Positions 47,516 to 57,593 of a DNA stretch of 64,000 bases are shown piece after piece; the stretch's first letter is position 1, and the number at the start of each line of letters is the position of its first letter. A program made the position numbers and the translations under genes. The notes below the pieces were generated by a model. The model was not told where the DNA came from, ran no database searches, and was given only the letters and a program-made list of their open reading frames with translations. The DNA is from Limnephilus marmoratus (taxonomy: Eukaryota > Arthropoda > Insecta > Trichoptera > Limnephilidae), in contig OU862908.1 of assembly GCA_917880885.1 (NCBI GenBank), positions 49,559,819 through 49,623,818 on the forward strand. The letters are read 5' to 3'.

Positions 47516-48777
47516 GTATTGATGATTCTAATGTTCTCTTATTTAATTAATCCGAACCAGAATTTCCTTTTGGCACTTAATTGCCTATCTACTGATTCAT
47601 GAATCAAAAATATTTTATGCACCTTTTTTTAATTTTAAATAAGGAATTATACAGTTTGTCCAAAGATATTCGACAATTTCAATGATAATTCTTTTTTCAA
47701 ACTTTCTTTAGGCCGGCCGGTGCGGTAGGTAACGCAATCCTAATTGACAACTCGTAGTAGGAACCTCAAACTTTGCGGGATAAGAATGTGAAATCCAACA
47801 TGGTCACCGTCTTGAACCGGAATGGAACAACAAATTTACAGACTGATGAAATGGCAAATGATCGAGTTAATTAATTATTGTATAAATTTGAACGATTTTT
47901 TTCCTGTTTAACCTACGTTTAATATTAAATGCTTGATGTGAAAAGCTTTCGTTAAATGTAATTTTTGGCTAATTCACTGTTTAACAGCCCGGCGATAGTA
48001 ACGTCCTGACAAAATTTCTTTCAGGATAGATAGTGACTGTAAATGGCTATGTTTAGTGAATAGAGTTATGTACTTCTCAGTTTATTTCTCTTTTGTTTAT
48101 TTTCCACACTCCCTCCAGCCTCACAACCCCCTTTAATGAAGATGCCACAGTTCCACTTGCTCTCTGCATCTGAAATGAATCGTAACAGCACGTAACAAGC
48201 ACGTAACAAACACATAACTATACAAGGGCCTCAGGGCCTAAAGGCAACTGTGCTCCTTTATAGTTTTCGGATATATCAATAAATTATACATACATTAAAA
48301 CATGTCTAGTGGCCGTCTGTTTCAACGCTTGTTAGAGTAAAATAAATTGCTGAGGTTAAATTTCATAAAAGTTGGTGTTTCAATCAATTTAACCACCCGT
48401 TTTAGGGCACTTCTGACTTTTGCTTTTACTTTTTGAAAACCGATGGTTACTCGAGAGTCACTCCACCATTTTAACATATTTGACAGTTTTGTTGGAGGTA
48501 AGTTACGAAATTGCGCGCTTCAACATTGCATTCAACCATGATATTATGGAAAATGATAGTGACTATGAATTCCTCGTCCAATATTTCTTCTTTAAACATT
48601 GCGACCGCGTGTTAATAATATGGTTATTTAGGACGATTTAGAATTTTCGGCGCGTTATCGCAGTTTCATCCCTTAATTTCAATCATTTTACTCTGAAATT
48701 AGTACATAAGATAAAAATAAAAGTAAAATAAAAGCAATAAATTTTTTCATCGTGAGTCTAGGACATTCTAGATGATA
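47516..48777. other. Nothing recognised apart from a SINE1 scrap
   Basis: At 48105-48165 ACTCCCTCCAGCCTCACAAC and AGATGCCACAGT match the SINE1 body on the plus strand. No exon found. Confidence 0.45.
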
Positions 48778-49400
48778 GATATAGATTTTTCCTATTTTTT
48801 TCATATTTTCTTGTTTTTTCAAATTTCCTTGTTTTTTTTCATATTTTCTTGTTTTTTTACATATTTTCTTGTTTTTTTTTACATATTTTGTAAAATTATT
48901 TTATATATTAAAAAATGCCATTATTCAATTTATAAACACGCGAAACAGCTGTTTCGCCTTCCGAAGGCTTTATAAAACTGTGGTTATACCAGATGATGTA
49001 TTTATATTATTTCTAGAGAGGAATAGAGTTATATCTAGAAATAATATAAAGCCATCATTTGTAAGTTTATAAAGTGAGTAAAGGTATAACAATAGTTTGT
49101 GGCTTTTTTTGTTGTTATTTTTAATGACTTCAGAAGGCGAAACAGCTGTAACGCAACAAGAAAATATGAAAAAACAACAAAATATGAAAAAACAAGAAAA
49201 TTCAAAAAAAAGAAAATATGAAAAAATAGGAAAAAAACAAGAAAATATGGAAAATAACAAGAAAATATGAAAAAAAAGAAAACATAAAAAAGAACAAGAA
49301 AATAAAAAAAACTAGAAATAGGAAAAAAACAAGAAAACATGAAAAACTAGCAAATATGAAAAATAAATGAAAGAAAACAAGTAAATCGAAATCTCGGAAA
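48778..49400. repeat. Large inverted repeat with minisatellite arms, Penelope-like ends
   Basis: The left arm (48790-48890) is made of TTTTTTCATATTTTCTTG units; the right arm (49155-49370) is the inverse, CAAGAAAATATGAAAAAA units, about 12 of them. Between are two GAAACAGCTGT motifs facing outward (complement near 48948; 49138), each next to a hairpin-type GCCTTC..GAAGGC or CTTCAGAAGGC. That is the Penelope end layout seen at 41580. No ORF. Confidence 0.6.
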
Positions 49401-50288
49401 AAATTGTGACACACCAAATTCAAGGTAATATCGTGGGTACATATTTATATATTTTATCGTCATTTATTTTTATATTCTCACACAAATATTTTTATTGGTA
49501 AAAAAAGGCTGTCAGATCCTACAACGCCGCGAAACAATATACAGCGGGATATTTTGACAGTTGTTCTGGTTTTCAAATTGAATTTACAATATGGCCGCAC
49601 CAAAAAATAATGCGGTACGTTTTTTTACATGATTTCGAGGATTATTCTGCTTTTTAGACTAGTCACACTAATAACTATTACTTTAGCCAATGTTCATGTT
49701 ACTTTAACTGACGGTTAAAATTTTAATTTAGCTCACTTAACCAAATCTGAAATAGGTAACACCGTGTTATTTTATTACACTCCACATTGATTGATTATTC
49801 GGAGTAACTTGAAAAAACATTTTGTTGTAGACTTTCAATAGAATCTGGTGAAAGTGGTGAATAATTTCGGCAAAGTGAGTAACACAGTTCCCTTTATCTA
49901 ATCAATAATGCTCGCGTGTTAGTTTATCAAAATATTATTAGCCGTAGTCCGAACAACCCTTAATTTGCATACTCCACGCTGCATAATAAACCGGACCGAC
50001 GAGGGTGAGAACCATTATATAATGTGTCTACTGTTGTAGGTAGTAGATACTCCACACAGCTATTATACTTATTATTTCGGTTTATGGTCAACCGTGAGAA
50101 ATTTAGAATTGTAAACTCATAATAATGAAGCCAGAGAACAACAAAGGTATTTGTTTCGAGACAGGTAACCACTCTTTTATTATAACACTTTATATTTTTA
50201 CTATGACAGCATACATTATTGGTTAAATTCTGTCAATGTTCTTGTTTAAAATATAAAGTAAGACATCAGTTTTTGGAATGGTCTAAAA
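49401..50288. other. Nothing recognised
   Basis: No gene or named repeat seen. Confidence 0.45.
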
Positions 50289-50594
50289 CAGTGATTCTTA
50301 ACGGGGGCGCCAGTGCCCCCTTGTTTTTAAATTTTTAGCATTTAGGTGGCGCTGCAGAAGTTAGAGTGGGCATTGCGTCAAAATGGAAAACAAGCTCATT
50401 TACGAGCAATGCACACTGACACACGTTATTTAGGTGCAACGATTTGACAAGTTCTGTATACTACACTTTCACGCACAAAAATTTAAACTGAGGCGTAATA
50501 CTCAATGTCAATGTAATAATAATGTGTTTTATTTGTACTTGTTGTCATTTTTTATTTGAGGGAGGGGGGGGGGGGTCGCTGGATAATTTTACTT

Positions 50595-51331
50595 TTTTTT
50601 TTTATACATGAGCTCCACACATGAGGCCCTGAGGAAAATAATTTCCCTCAGGACCTATATCATCTTTGAGGATGCTGTGTGGAGGGTTTTTTTTTAAGGA
50701 AAGGAATGAGAGGAGAGTTCTGTGAAGGAAAAGGGTTTAAGGGGTGTGTAGGAATCTGGGGTTCAGTATGTCCTGGTCATCCGCCTCCAAGACCTTGACA
50801 AACCTCACCCCATGAACCCGGGCGCGTATTTACAATCCCTACCGCGTTTCAGTCGCTTTAAATTTTCAATATCAAAATTTAAATATTTAGAAATAAAATT
50901 ATTAATTTCTAATATACACATTGGAAAGATTATTTTATCTAGATTTTAGAACAATTTTTGTTTATGCAAAGTGATAAAAAATTGTCAATTTAGAGGTGTA
51001 TTTATAATATATGGGAATAATTTTAAAATTTAAATATTTAGAAATAAAAAATTTAATTTCTTATATACATATCAGAAAGATTATTTTATCTAGATTTTAG
51101 AACAATTTTTGTTTTTGCAATGTGATAAAAAAATAACCAATATAGAGGTATATTTAAAATGTAAATTGTAGTTACCGCGACTGAATCGGTATAGGTTTTG
51201 TAAATACGCAACCCGGGCACCCCTGCTAAATCACCAAACGTAGCGAACCACTTGGGGTGTCTTATGGAAGAGGTGTTGGTTATCCAATAAAGGTTCCCGG
51301 GGCGGCGGTACCCATTCTCGCCTCCCAAATA
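50595..51331 (-). mobile_element. SINE2, short form, split by a transposon
   Basis: The part up to AACCCGGGC (50823) and the part from AACCCGGGC (51210) to GCCTCCCAAA (51329) together make a standard SINE2. Poly(T) at 50593-50604 is the A-tail. Confidence 0.85.
50824..51209. mobile_element. 386-bp TIR element with 9-bp target duplication
   Basis: Inserted in SINE2 with an exact duplication AACCCGGGC (50815-50823 and 51210-51218). The ends are GCGTATTTACAA and its perfect inverse, with imperfect similarity continuing to TTCAGTCGC on both arms. The inside is a direct duplication of about 160 bases (ATTATTTTATCTAGATTTTA occurs twice). Nine bases suit Mutator-like or Merlin elements. No ORF. Confidence 0.85.
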
Positions 51332-51491
51332 CTGTGGTACACTGTTCTTTCAATACGGTCAAGAAACACTGGTTTAAAGTCTAAACTACCGCAAACGACA
51401 TTTGCGAAAAATAATCTGTCCGTAATGTAAAGGTCAACGCAATTATTTTGAGGTTGCTTTTATTGAAAGTTTTTATAATAGTTGGCTATAA

Positions 51492-52530
51492 CAGGGGTTC
51501 CCAATCTTGTTCAGCCAGCGGCGCACTTACAAGTTTAGTATTTTATCACGGCGCCCTACTTTAGTAAGCTATTTGGAATAGATATAGTGACCACATATAT
51601 ATTATAGTCGAAAGAAATAGGTACCTACAATAATAGTAGTTGGGTAGATGGGCACAAAAATTAAAACATCCACAATATGAAATTGAGTTTTATTATATTT
51701 ATAAGAATTCAGAATTGGAACAGAGAACAACAAAAAAGACTTAAGAAAAAAATAAAATACGATATTTACTCAGTCAAATCAATGTGACGGGTGAGCTTGA
51801 TGATTTCCGCGCAGTTTTCCAAGTGTGGAATAAGACTTGAGACTGCTACTCACATTTCTTGCTCCACATTGATCTTTGAGCGATATTTGTTCTTGATTAC
51901 AGCTACAGCTGAAAATCCATCTTCACATAAATATGATGTGGAAAACGGAATGAAAAATTTTAAAGCTTTCGACTTTAAATTTGGATATTCATTTTGAATC
52001 GATCCCAAAACTCCAAAAAATCGGTACTGGTGAATCTAGTTTTGAGGCTGTTGTCGCAAGAGAGTTCAATAAGACTCTCTTGCTCTTGTGTTGTGAATCC
52101 TGGCGGAGCTTGTGCACGGGAATGATCTTGGATCCACGCAAATTATTCGACATCATCATCGGCAAAGTACTTCAAAAACCATTCACTGAGCTTCGATAGG
52201 TGTTCCGTGAAAAGGTCCATCAGGTCTTGTGAGACGACCAGTTTATTAGATGCCTATTTATACAATTGCGGGAAGCTAGCTCGACTTAAATAAGCGGACA
52301 TTACGAACAAGCAGTCGCGGGCGGGTAAAGACGTGGGAGGGGTAGGGTATCAACGGTTTTCAAGCGCGTAGGTACTTTTCCTACATGTAGTTTCCTAGTA
52401 TGTACCTATGTTCTTTAAAGATGCGCGAATATTTGTGGTTTCGGATAATGATAGAGGATCGACTCACGGCGCCCCTCTTTACTTTCTACGACGCACCAGG
52501 GCGCCGCGGCGCACACTTTGGGAACCCCTG
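51492..52530. mobile_element. hAT element with vestigial transposase
   Basis: The ends are CAGGGGTTCCCAA and its exact inverse TTGGGAACCCCTG. The flanks GGCTATAA (51484-51491) and GGCTATAT (52531-52538) match at 7 of 8 positions. The inside holds a decayed transposase C-terminus on the minus strand and GGCGCC-rich subterminal parts. Confidence 0.88.
51781..51992 (-). pseudogene. hAT transposase C-terminus (SCAND3/ZBED5-like), decayed
   Basis: The minus strand reads IQNEYPNLKSKALKFFIPF, STSYLCEDGFSAVAVIKNK, YRSKINVEQEM, then a TGA, then VAVSSLIPHLENC. Cys-Glu-x-Gly-Phe-Ser followed by K.KYRS..NVE is the dimerisation-domain signature of hAT transposases of the type domesticated as SCAND3/ZBED5 in other animals. 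Only about 70 residues are recognisable; BED finger and catalytic parts are lost. Confidence 0.8.
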
Positions 52531-53184
52531 GGCTATATCAATTCATCTAGTAATATAATAACAATTCTTTTATTTATCTTTACGCAAATAGAGGTACATA
52601 CTTCCTACAACTTTTATTATATTATACGTTTTCTGATTTATGTCATGTGATGATTTTTGATTGCCTATCAATATTTACTATTATTATGGATGGAGGCCTG
52701 GAAATCTTAATCCTTACTCATAAAAAAACAACGTTTTATTAGAAGGACACTTCTATTTTCGATTCCTAGTTGCGCTATTTCTTGGGCCAATTAGTTAGTA
52801 GCCAATTTCAAGGAGTTTTTTGTTTGATTGAGGATTTAAGCTTCTTCTCCAGGGACTGGCTCTTAACTGCTGTAAACTTTTTAAATGTTTAAAAGAATGA
52901 TTGGTTTGACTGAGGATTGAACTTTCCTCCTCAGGGACTGATTAATAACTGAGTGAACACCGCCAACACCCTAATTAGATGGCACCAACATTTAATTCCC
53001 ATATTAACAGTTTATATTTTTAAATATAATGCTATCCAATTACAGAAAAATGTGTGTATCTGTCCATTTGCGTACGTCAGTGCCACTAAAAGTTGAAACA
53101 ATATTGTACCGAGTTTCTGCCGATCGGATGTCAAGAAGTGGGTAAATTTCCACTTCCATGAGTTGGATTAATTCATTCACGAAA
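52531..53184. other. Mostly unrecognised; one 50-bp tandem duplication
   Basis: GTTTGATTGAGGATT...CAGGGACTGGCTCTTAACTG at about 52832 recurs at about 52905 (GTTTGACTGAGGATTGAAC...). No gene evidence. Confidence 0.45.
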
Positions 53185-53474
53185 AACACAGGAGGCCCTA
53201 AGGAAAATAATTCCACTCGTGCCCTATTTCATTTTTCGGGATGCTCTGTGGAAGGTCTTTTTAGGGGAAGTAAGCAGAGGAAATTCTGGAAATGAAAAAG
53301 ATAGGAGAGGTGGGTAGGAATTTGGGGGTCATCCTTTCCACTGTGATGCAAGGCAATGTTCCGAGAGAGTCCTAATGGAGAGGTTAAAAGATCTCCCTCG
53401 ACCAGTCCCTCCTGACCCGGTCTGTCACGCTGTTGGTGGCAGACACATCCGCCGCCAAGATCCGGACAAAACTG

Positions 53475-54383
53475 AATAGCGTGTGTCGCTCTCCATAGAG
53501 AGAAAACAAATGACCTTATATTTAAACGCCCGGGGTCTCAACAGTTTCGTATGGTAGCTAGTCTAAACGAAAAAAAAAGAAATTATTGTTCACTATTAGC
53601 CCGCTAAAATAGCCGGAAGTTTCGAAAAAAATAGATTTCGTGATTTGGAAAAAAAATAAACAAAGGGTTCATAGATAAGTTTTAAGATTTTCACGGCCAA
53701 AAGCATTTTCGTTATTTGTTTTTGGGGTGTTGTGCCGTGTTGCGCTACCTCCTTCTTTAGCCAACGTTTCGGACATCGTTGCAGTGTCCATCATCAGGGC
53801 AGATCCGGCAGATGTCCATCTCCCGGATCTGCCGGATCTGCCCTGATGATGGACACTGCAACGATGTCCGAAACGTTGGCTAAAGAAGGAGGTAGCGCAA
53901 CACGGCACAACACCCCAAAAACAAAAAACGAAAAAGGGTTCATATTTTATATTTTGTACCAAACTTATTTTTCATTACATAACTGCAGTACAAAGAACCA
54001 AAAAAATTTTTTTTTTTAAAACATGTATGTGATGTGTTGGTTAAAAAAATAAAAGGGGAAAATAATACTTTTTTTGGATAAAATCAGAATTCTTGTTGAC
54101 TTACTTGTATTCATAAAGTTGAACTTTTTTTTCATTTTTGTCAGTTATACGCATTTTTTAATAATAAACAAACGTTAAAAGGTTAGATTAGTGGAAAAAA
54201 AATTATTAAAATAAAAAAAAAATGGTTTTAGGTTTGTTTTCTGATTTTAAATGCATTTTAGCGGGCTAATAACCATTTTTTTTTAAATAAATTTAAATGC
54301 AGTTATCATTTTCTTTGCAAGACGCAACTTTTGAGACCCCGGGCGTTTCTGAATTCAAAAGTTGAAATAATTGACGCCCGCTA
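53475..54383. mobile_element. TIR element inserted in SINE2, itself carrying Penelope ends
   Basis: AAACGCCCGGGGTCTCAA (53524-53541) and its perfect inverse (54331-54348) are 18-base inverted repeats; TTAGCCCGCTAAAAT (near 53596) and its inverse (near 54252) form a second pair further in. Weak similarity (AGCG.G.GTC) reaches the outer ends. No ORF belongs to it. The Penelope palindrome lies in its centre. Confidence 0.65.
53707..53934. repeat. 104-bp-arm palindrome of two Penelope ends with hammerhead-like cores
   Basis: The arms 53707-53810 and 53830-53934 are inverted copies with about one mismatch and a 19-base centre. Each is the terminal sequence of the Penelope composite at 22422-24670 (GTTGCGCTACCTCC, CTTCTTTAGCCAACGTTTCG). 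Each arm has CTGATGA, stem GGACA/TGTCC and GAAAC (plus strand 53843-53874; minus strand 53797-53766). The preceding GATTTTCACGGCCAAAA (53687) also matches 22422. Confidence 0.8.
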
Positions 54384-54493
54384 ACTTTGAACCCGGGCAC
54401 CCCTGTTAAGTTAACCAACGTAACGAACCACTTGTGTTGACTTCTGGCAGAGGTGTTGGTTATCCAATAAATGATTTTCGGGGCAGCGGTACC

Positions 54494-54545
54494 CATACCA
54501 AATACCCATACCAAATACCCATACCAAATACCCATACCAAAGCGG
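54494..54545. repeat. 13-bp tandem repeat, four units
   Basis: ATACCAAATACCC repeated at the end of the SINE2 copy; likely slippage from its GGTACCCAT end. Confidence 0.85.
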
Positions 54546-55099
54546 TACCATTCCAAATATCCAAATAGATGTACTTATAAATGAACCTGTTATAACTTTA
54601 AAATATTCCAGATCTGACATATTATTTTAGTATCAGAACGTGTGGCGATAGGTTGCCAGAATGCCAGTATGCCAGAATACCAGGATCCCAAATAGTTTAA
54701 TAGTCAACGTGCTGCAGCATGCCGCCGTACATCCCATTAAACTAACCACCTACAACCATATACCGCTTAGACATGCATTTTCAATAAACAGTTTTAGTTT
54801 CGCTTTATATTTTACCCAAATCGGGTGTCGTGTATCGTTACCGTGAGGAAATAAAGCACAATGTAACCTACCGCCGAATGCGGCCGAGGTACGAGGTACT
54901 CGAGAAGGTATTTCATATCACTAACAAAATCAACATTATTAGTGACCACAAAATCGTACATTTAATAGATTATTATGCCTACTAATCTAAAAAGTATTCG
55001 CCTGATTTGCATTTTGGCGTTTTTGAGACTTCACCTCGAGGGTACTTCAGCAAATGTGGTGTTATAATAATATTATTATTATGTTATTTCAAAATTAAA
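54546..55099. other. Nothing recognised
   Basis: No supported feature. Confidence 0.45.
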
Positions 55100-56030
55100 A
55101 GATTTCATTGTTTTAACCACCTGTCTGTCAAACCAACATGTTTCGAGAGCGATGCTCTCTTCCTCAGGGTTTAATAAAAACTAATTTTAAATAAACTTAA
55201 TGATGGATACGTAGGAGTGGGAAGGGGATAATTATTTTTATAGTCTATTCACCCTAAAGAGAGTGCTTTGTGAAGGGGGTAATTGAAGGCACAATTTAGA
55301 AAAGGGAACAGGTTCAATAGTGGGTCTTTTTTTATTATTTCTAATATCTAGAATTGAATTTACGCTCTTTCTAATTTCTAATATTTCCAATTTACCCCAC
55401 CGAATGCCATTAAAATTACAATGTAATAATTCGATTCCACTATTGAAGTCAAAAGTGTGACTAGTCTCCAACAAATGATTGGCAAACTCCGAGAAGCTGT
55501 TATTGTTTAAAGATTTCATAAGTTCTTTTATCCTTATTTCAAAGTTTCTCGCAGTTTTACTTATATAAAAGAAATCAAAATCATATTTTTGAATCCCGAT
55601 CCTTATTATTTAGAATGTAATTTTTAAGTTTGTCATTTGCATAAAATACGGGAAGAATTTCATTTGGTACAATCTTTGTTAAGGAATTAGAAATTTTATT
55701 ATTAAAATACATAATTTTCCATAATTTTTTCCCTTCCCGACCCCTTTGTATAGGATAAATATATGTTTTAAGGAATTTATTGTATTTTTTATTAAGAATG
55801 TTTTCAATTAAATTATAATTATATAAATGGTGTTATTTATCCATTATTGTTCGCAATTTGTTTAATAAAATTGATTTCCATTAATAAATTACTGGGAGAT
55901 AGAGGTAAATTAATTAAAATATGAATCATAGAATGTAAAGCTGACATTTTTTGAGAAATTGGATGATTTGAAGTGTTGTGAATTACTATGTTTGCATCTT
56001 TGCGAAAAAATATTAAAATCAAATCTACTA
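55100..56030 (-). pseudogene. Penelope-like element fragment, RT tail and GIY-YIG, decayed
   Basis: The minus strand reads ILPVFYANDKLKNYILNN, then YDFDFFYISKTARNFEIRIK and LNNNSFSEFANHLLETSHTF, and LEILEIRKS. FFYI.KT.R.F..R.KE is the GIY-YIG nuclease in decayed form (YIS for YIG). Frames change at least twice. Downstream on the same strand (55180-55132) are CTGAGGAAGAGAGC, the hairpin GAGAGC/GCTCTC and GAAACATG, the hairpin-GAAAC end seen in the other Penelope-like loci. Confidence 0.75.
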
Positions 56031-56074
56031 TTAATTATTATTTTTCAATTGATAAACTAATGTTAAAGACAAGA

Positions 56075-56133
56075 TTTTTATGCATGGCACAAAGGGTAAC
56101 AATTACTGTTACCCGTTGTGCCATGCATAAAAA
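56075..56133. repeat. Near-perfect foldback
   Basis: TTTTTATGCATGGCACAA and TTGTGCCATGCATAAAAA, with GGGTAACA/TGTTACCC continuing inward across one mismatched base, leave a loop of about four bases. Confidence 0.85.
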
Positions 56134-56450
56134 ATCTGAAACACTTATCTATATTGAAAAAATCTCCCGAGAAGAGATACATGCCGCCGACGGGACTCGA
56201 ACCCGCTTTCGAGTTCGATTTAGCACTTTCCCATATAAACTAAATTTGGTTGTTTGTAGGTGGAAAAATGTAATAAGCAGTAATTGTTGAATGAAACACT
56301 ATTGAATTATTTGGCGGGCAGGAGATAAGCCGACGTAGCTCAGTGGACAGAGCAGTTGACCGGAAATCAGAAGGACGCGGGTTCGAGTCCCGCCGGCGGC
56401 ATATATCTTTTCTCGGGAGATTTTTTCAATATAGATAAGTGTTTCAGGCT
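56134..56450. repeat. Inverted repeat with tRNA T-arms
   Basis: The left arm (about 56136-56212) and right arm (56377-56448) are inverted copies: AAACACTTATCTATATTGAA, AAAATCTCCCGAGAAGA, and a T-arm GCGGGTTCGAGTCCC. The tRNA-like sequence below is part of the right arm. Confidence 0.8.
56329..56401 (+). tRNA. tRNA-like sequence, probable pseudogene or SINE head
   Basis: It folds as acceptor GCCGACG/CGGCGGC (6 of 7 pairs), D arm GCTC..GAGC, T arm GCGGG-TTCGAGT-CCCGC and a final A. The anticodon loop would be CCGGAAA, anticodon GGA (Ser), but the base before the anticodon is C, not U, the anticodon stem is poor, and the long variable arm of a Ser tRNA is absent. Its place in an inverted repeat also argues against a working gene. 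Confidence 0.45.
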
Positions 56451-57064
56451 GATAATTATTACTTATAATAATTGCTACTAATTATTACACAAATATTAAA
56501 ATCCGAAGTTTATTTTGAAATTTTGGCCAATCTCTACCGTAAATTGTATGTTTTTATGGAGTTTGTTTAAGAAATTAAGAATTATTGTGGTGAACGTATA
56601 TCTTGCAGTATGAAAGAGACATGCGTGTATGAGTGAGACAGCACGAGGAACATATAAAAGGGTGTGATTTTAGTCCATTGTCCTCTTTGCAATTAGAATT
56701 CCCACGAAGCACTACTGTACATCATCTCGCAATAAACGTAACTAGACTACCTACGTCCTACGTCTTATTATTGCAATCTCACCCTGTACTGAGAACGATA
56801 ATATATCTGAGGAATCTGGATCCACCACAAGGAGTCCAGAAATCATGATGATAACCGGCCACGGTCATCACAATTTAATTATTGCCCGCCATATTTTTTT
56901 AAATATGTATGAACAAATGAAATAACGTAGAAGTTTGCACGTATAGAACATATAGTTTTACAAAGAAGCATTTTCCGAATATATTATTAGGGAATTCCGC
57001 ATATCTTTTTTCTTTGTTTTCGGTAGGTTATTTAAATTAATATTTTATGTCTCCTTCTTTTGTT
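56451..57064. other. Nothing recognised
   Basis: No supported feature. Confidence 0.45.
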
Positions 57065-57478
57065 TATACATCTTATAATAAATAAAATAAAGTCGGTTAC
57101 ACCATTGTAACTCAAGAACGGCTGAACCGATTTTTATGATCTTTGATTTGTTCGATTTGTCTCCGCCCTGAATAGCAGAAAACATCGGAAAAATCACGAA
57201 AAAAAAATTATAAAGAAAATTCTTTTCCTCATACATTTTGTATGGAACGAATTCTCATCTTTTGAAAGAGCTGCAGCAATATTGCGATAATTATAATATC
57301 GAATAGTGAGTGAATAACAAACATAAAAAAACGTCAAATGTCAAGGCACTGATTGTTTTGCTTTTGTCCGTAAACATATAATGCTTCCCCTCTTTTTCAC
57401 ACACTAAATTCAATAGTCGAAAATAAGATAAACGGTGAAAGTATGTCTGCACCCCTCCAAAGAAAAAATACTTTTTTT
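57065..57478 (+). mobile_element. Helitron-like element, left part
   Basis: AAGTCGGTTACACCATTGTAA, CTCAAGAACGGCTGAACCGA and TTTTTATGATCTTTGATTTG are the left-end words of insect Helitron-like elements. The matching right end may be at 62610-62853, which would place LINE B and the LINE fragment inside it. Confidence 0.55.
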
Positions 57479-57560
57479 ACATTTTTTTTTTTTTTTTTTT
57501 TTTTTTTATTGTTGATACAGTATTATTTTACAAATTTTTATAGTACAAACCAGTAATGTT

Positions 57561-57593
57561 GGCCTCACTGGGTTGTTTACCCGTGCTGAGGCC
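57561..57593 (-). other. Two-tier hairpin in the 3' UTR of LINE B
   Basis: Outer stem GGCCTCA (57561-57567) with TGAGGCC (57587-57593), inner stem GGGT (57570-57573) with ACCC (57579-57582). It has the same plan as the hairpin of LINE A. Confidence 0.6.

Larger units (their letters stand above)
50289..51371. mobile_element. hAT-type element carrying a nested SINE2
   Basis: The ends are CAGTGATTCTTAAC and, inverted, CAGTGTTTCTTGAC. The flanks GTCTAAAA (50281-50288) and GTTTAAAG (51372-51379) agree at 6 of 8 positions. There is no transposase. Much of the inside is a SINE2 that is itself interrupted. Confidence 0.7.
53185..54500 (-). mobile_element. SINE2, long form, split by a TIR element
   Basis: The left part, 53185-53470, runs from CACAGGAGGCCCTAAGGAAA to CCGGACAAAAC. 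The right part, 54386-54490, runs from GAACCCGGGCACCCC to GGGGCAGCGGTACCC. The 0.9 kb between them is foreign. Confidence 0.75.

Noticed and set aside
48772..49423. Several Phe-rich hydrophobic ORFs that look like membrane proteins
   Set aside because: They are translations of the AAGAAAATATGAAAAAAC minisatellite arms.
54494..54545. CRISPR-like array
   Set aside because: Four 13-bp units without spacers in an insect genome; simple slippage repeat.
56329..56401. Functional tRNA-Ser gene
   Set aside because: Missing U33, weak anticodon stem, no long variable arm, and part of an inverted repeat.
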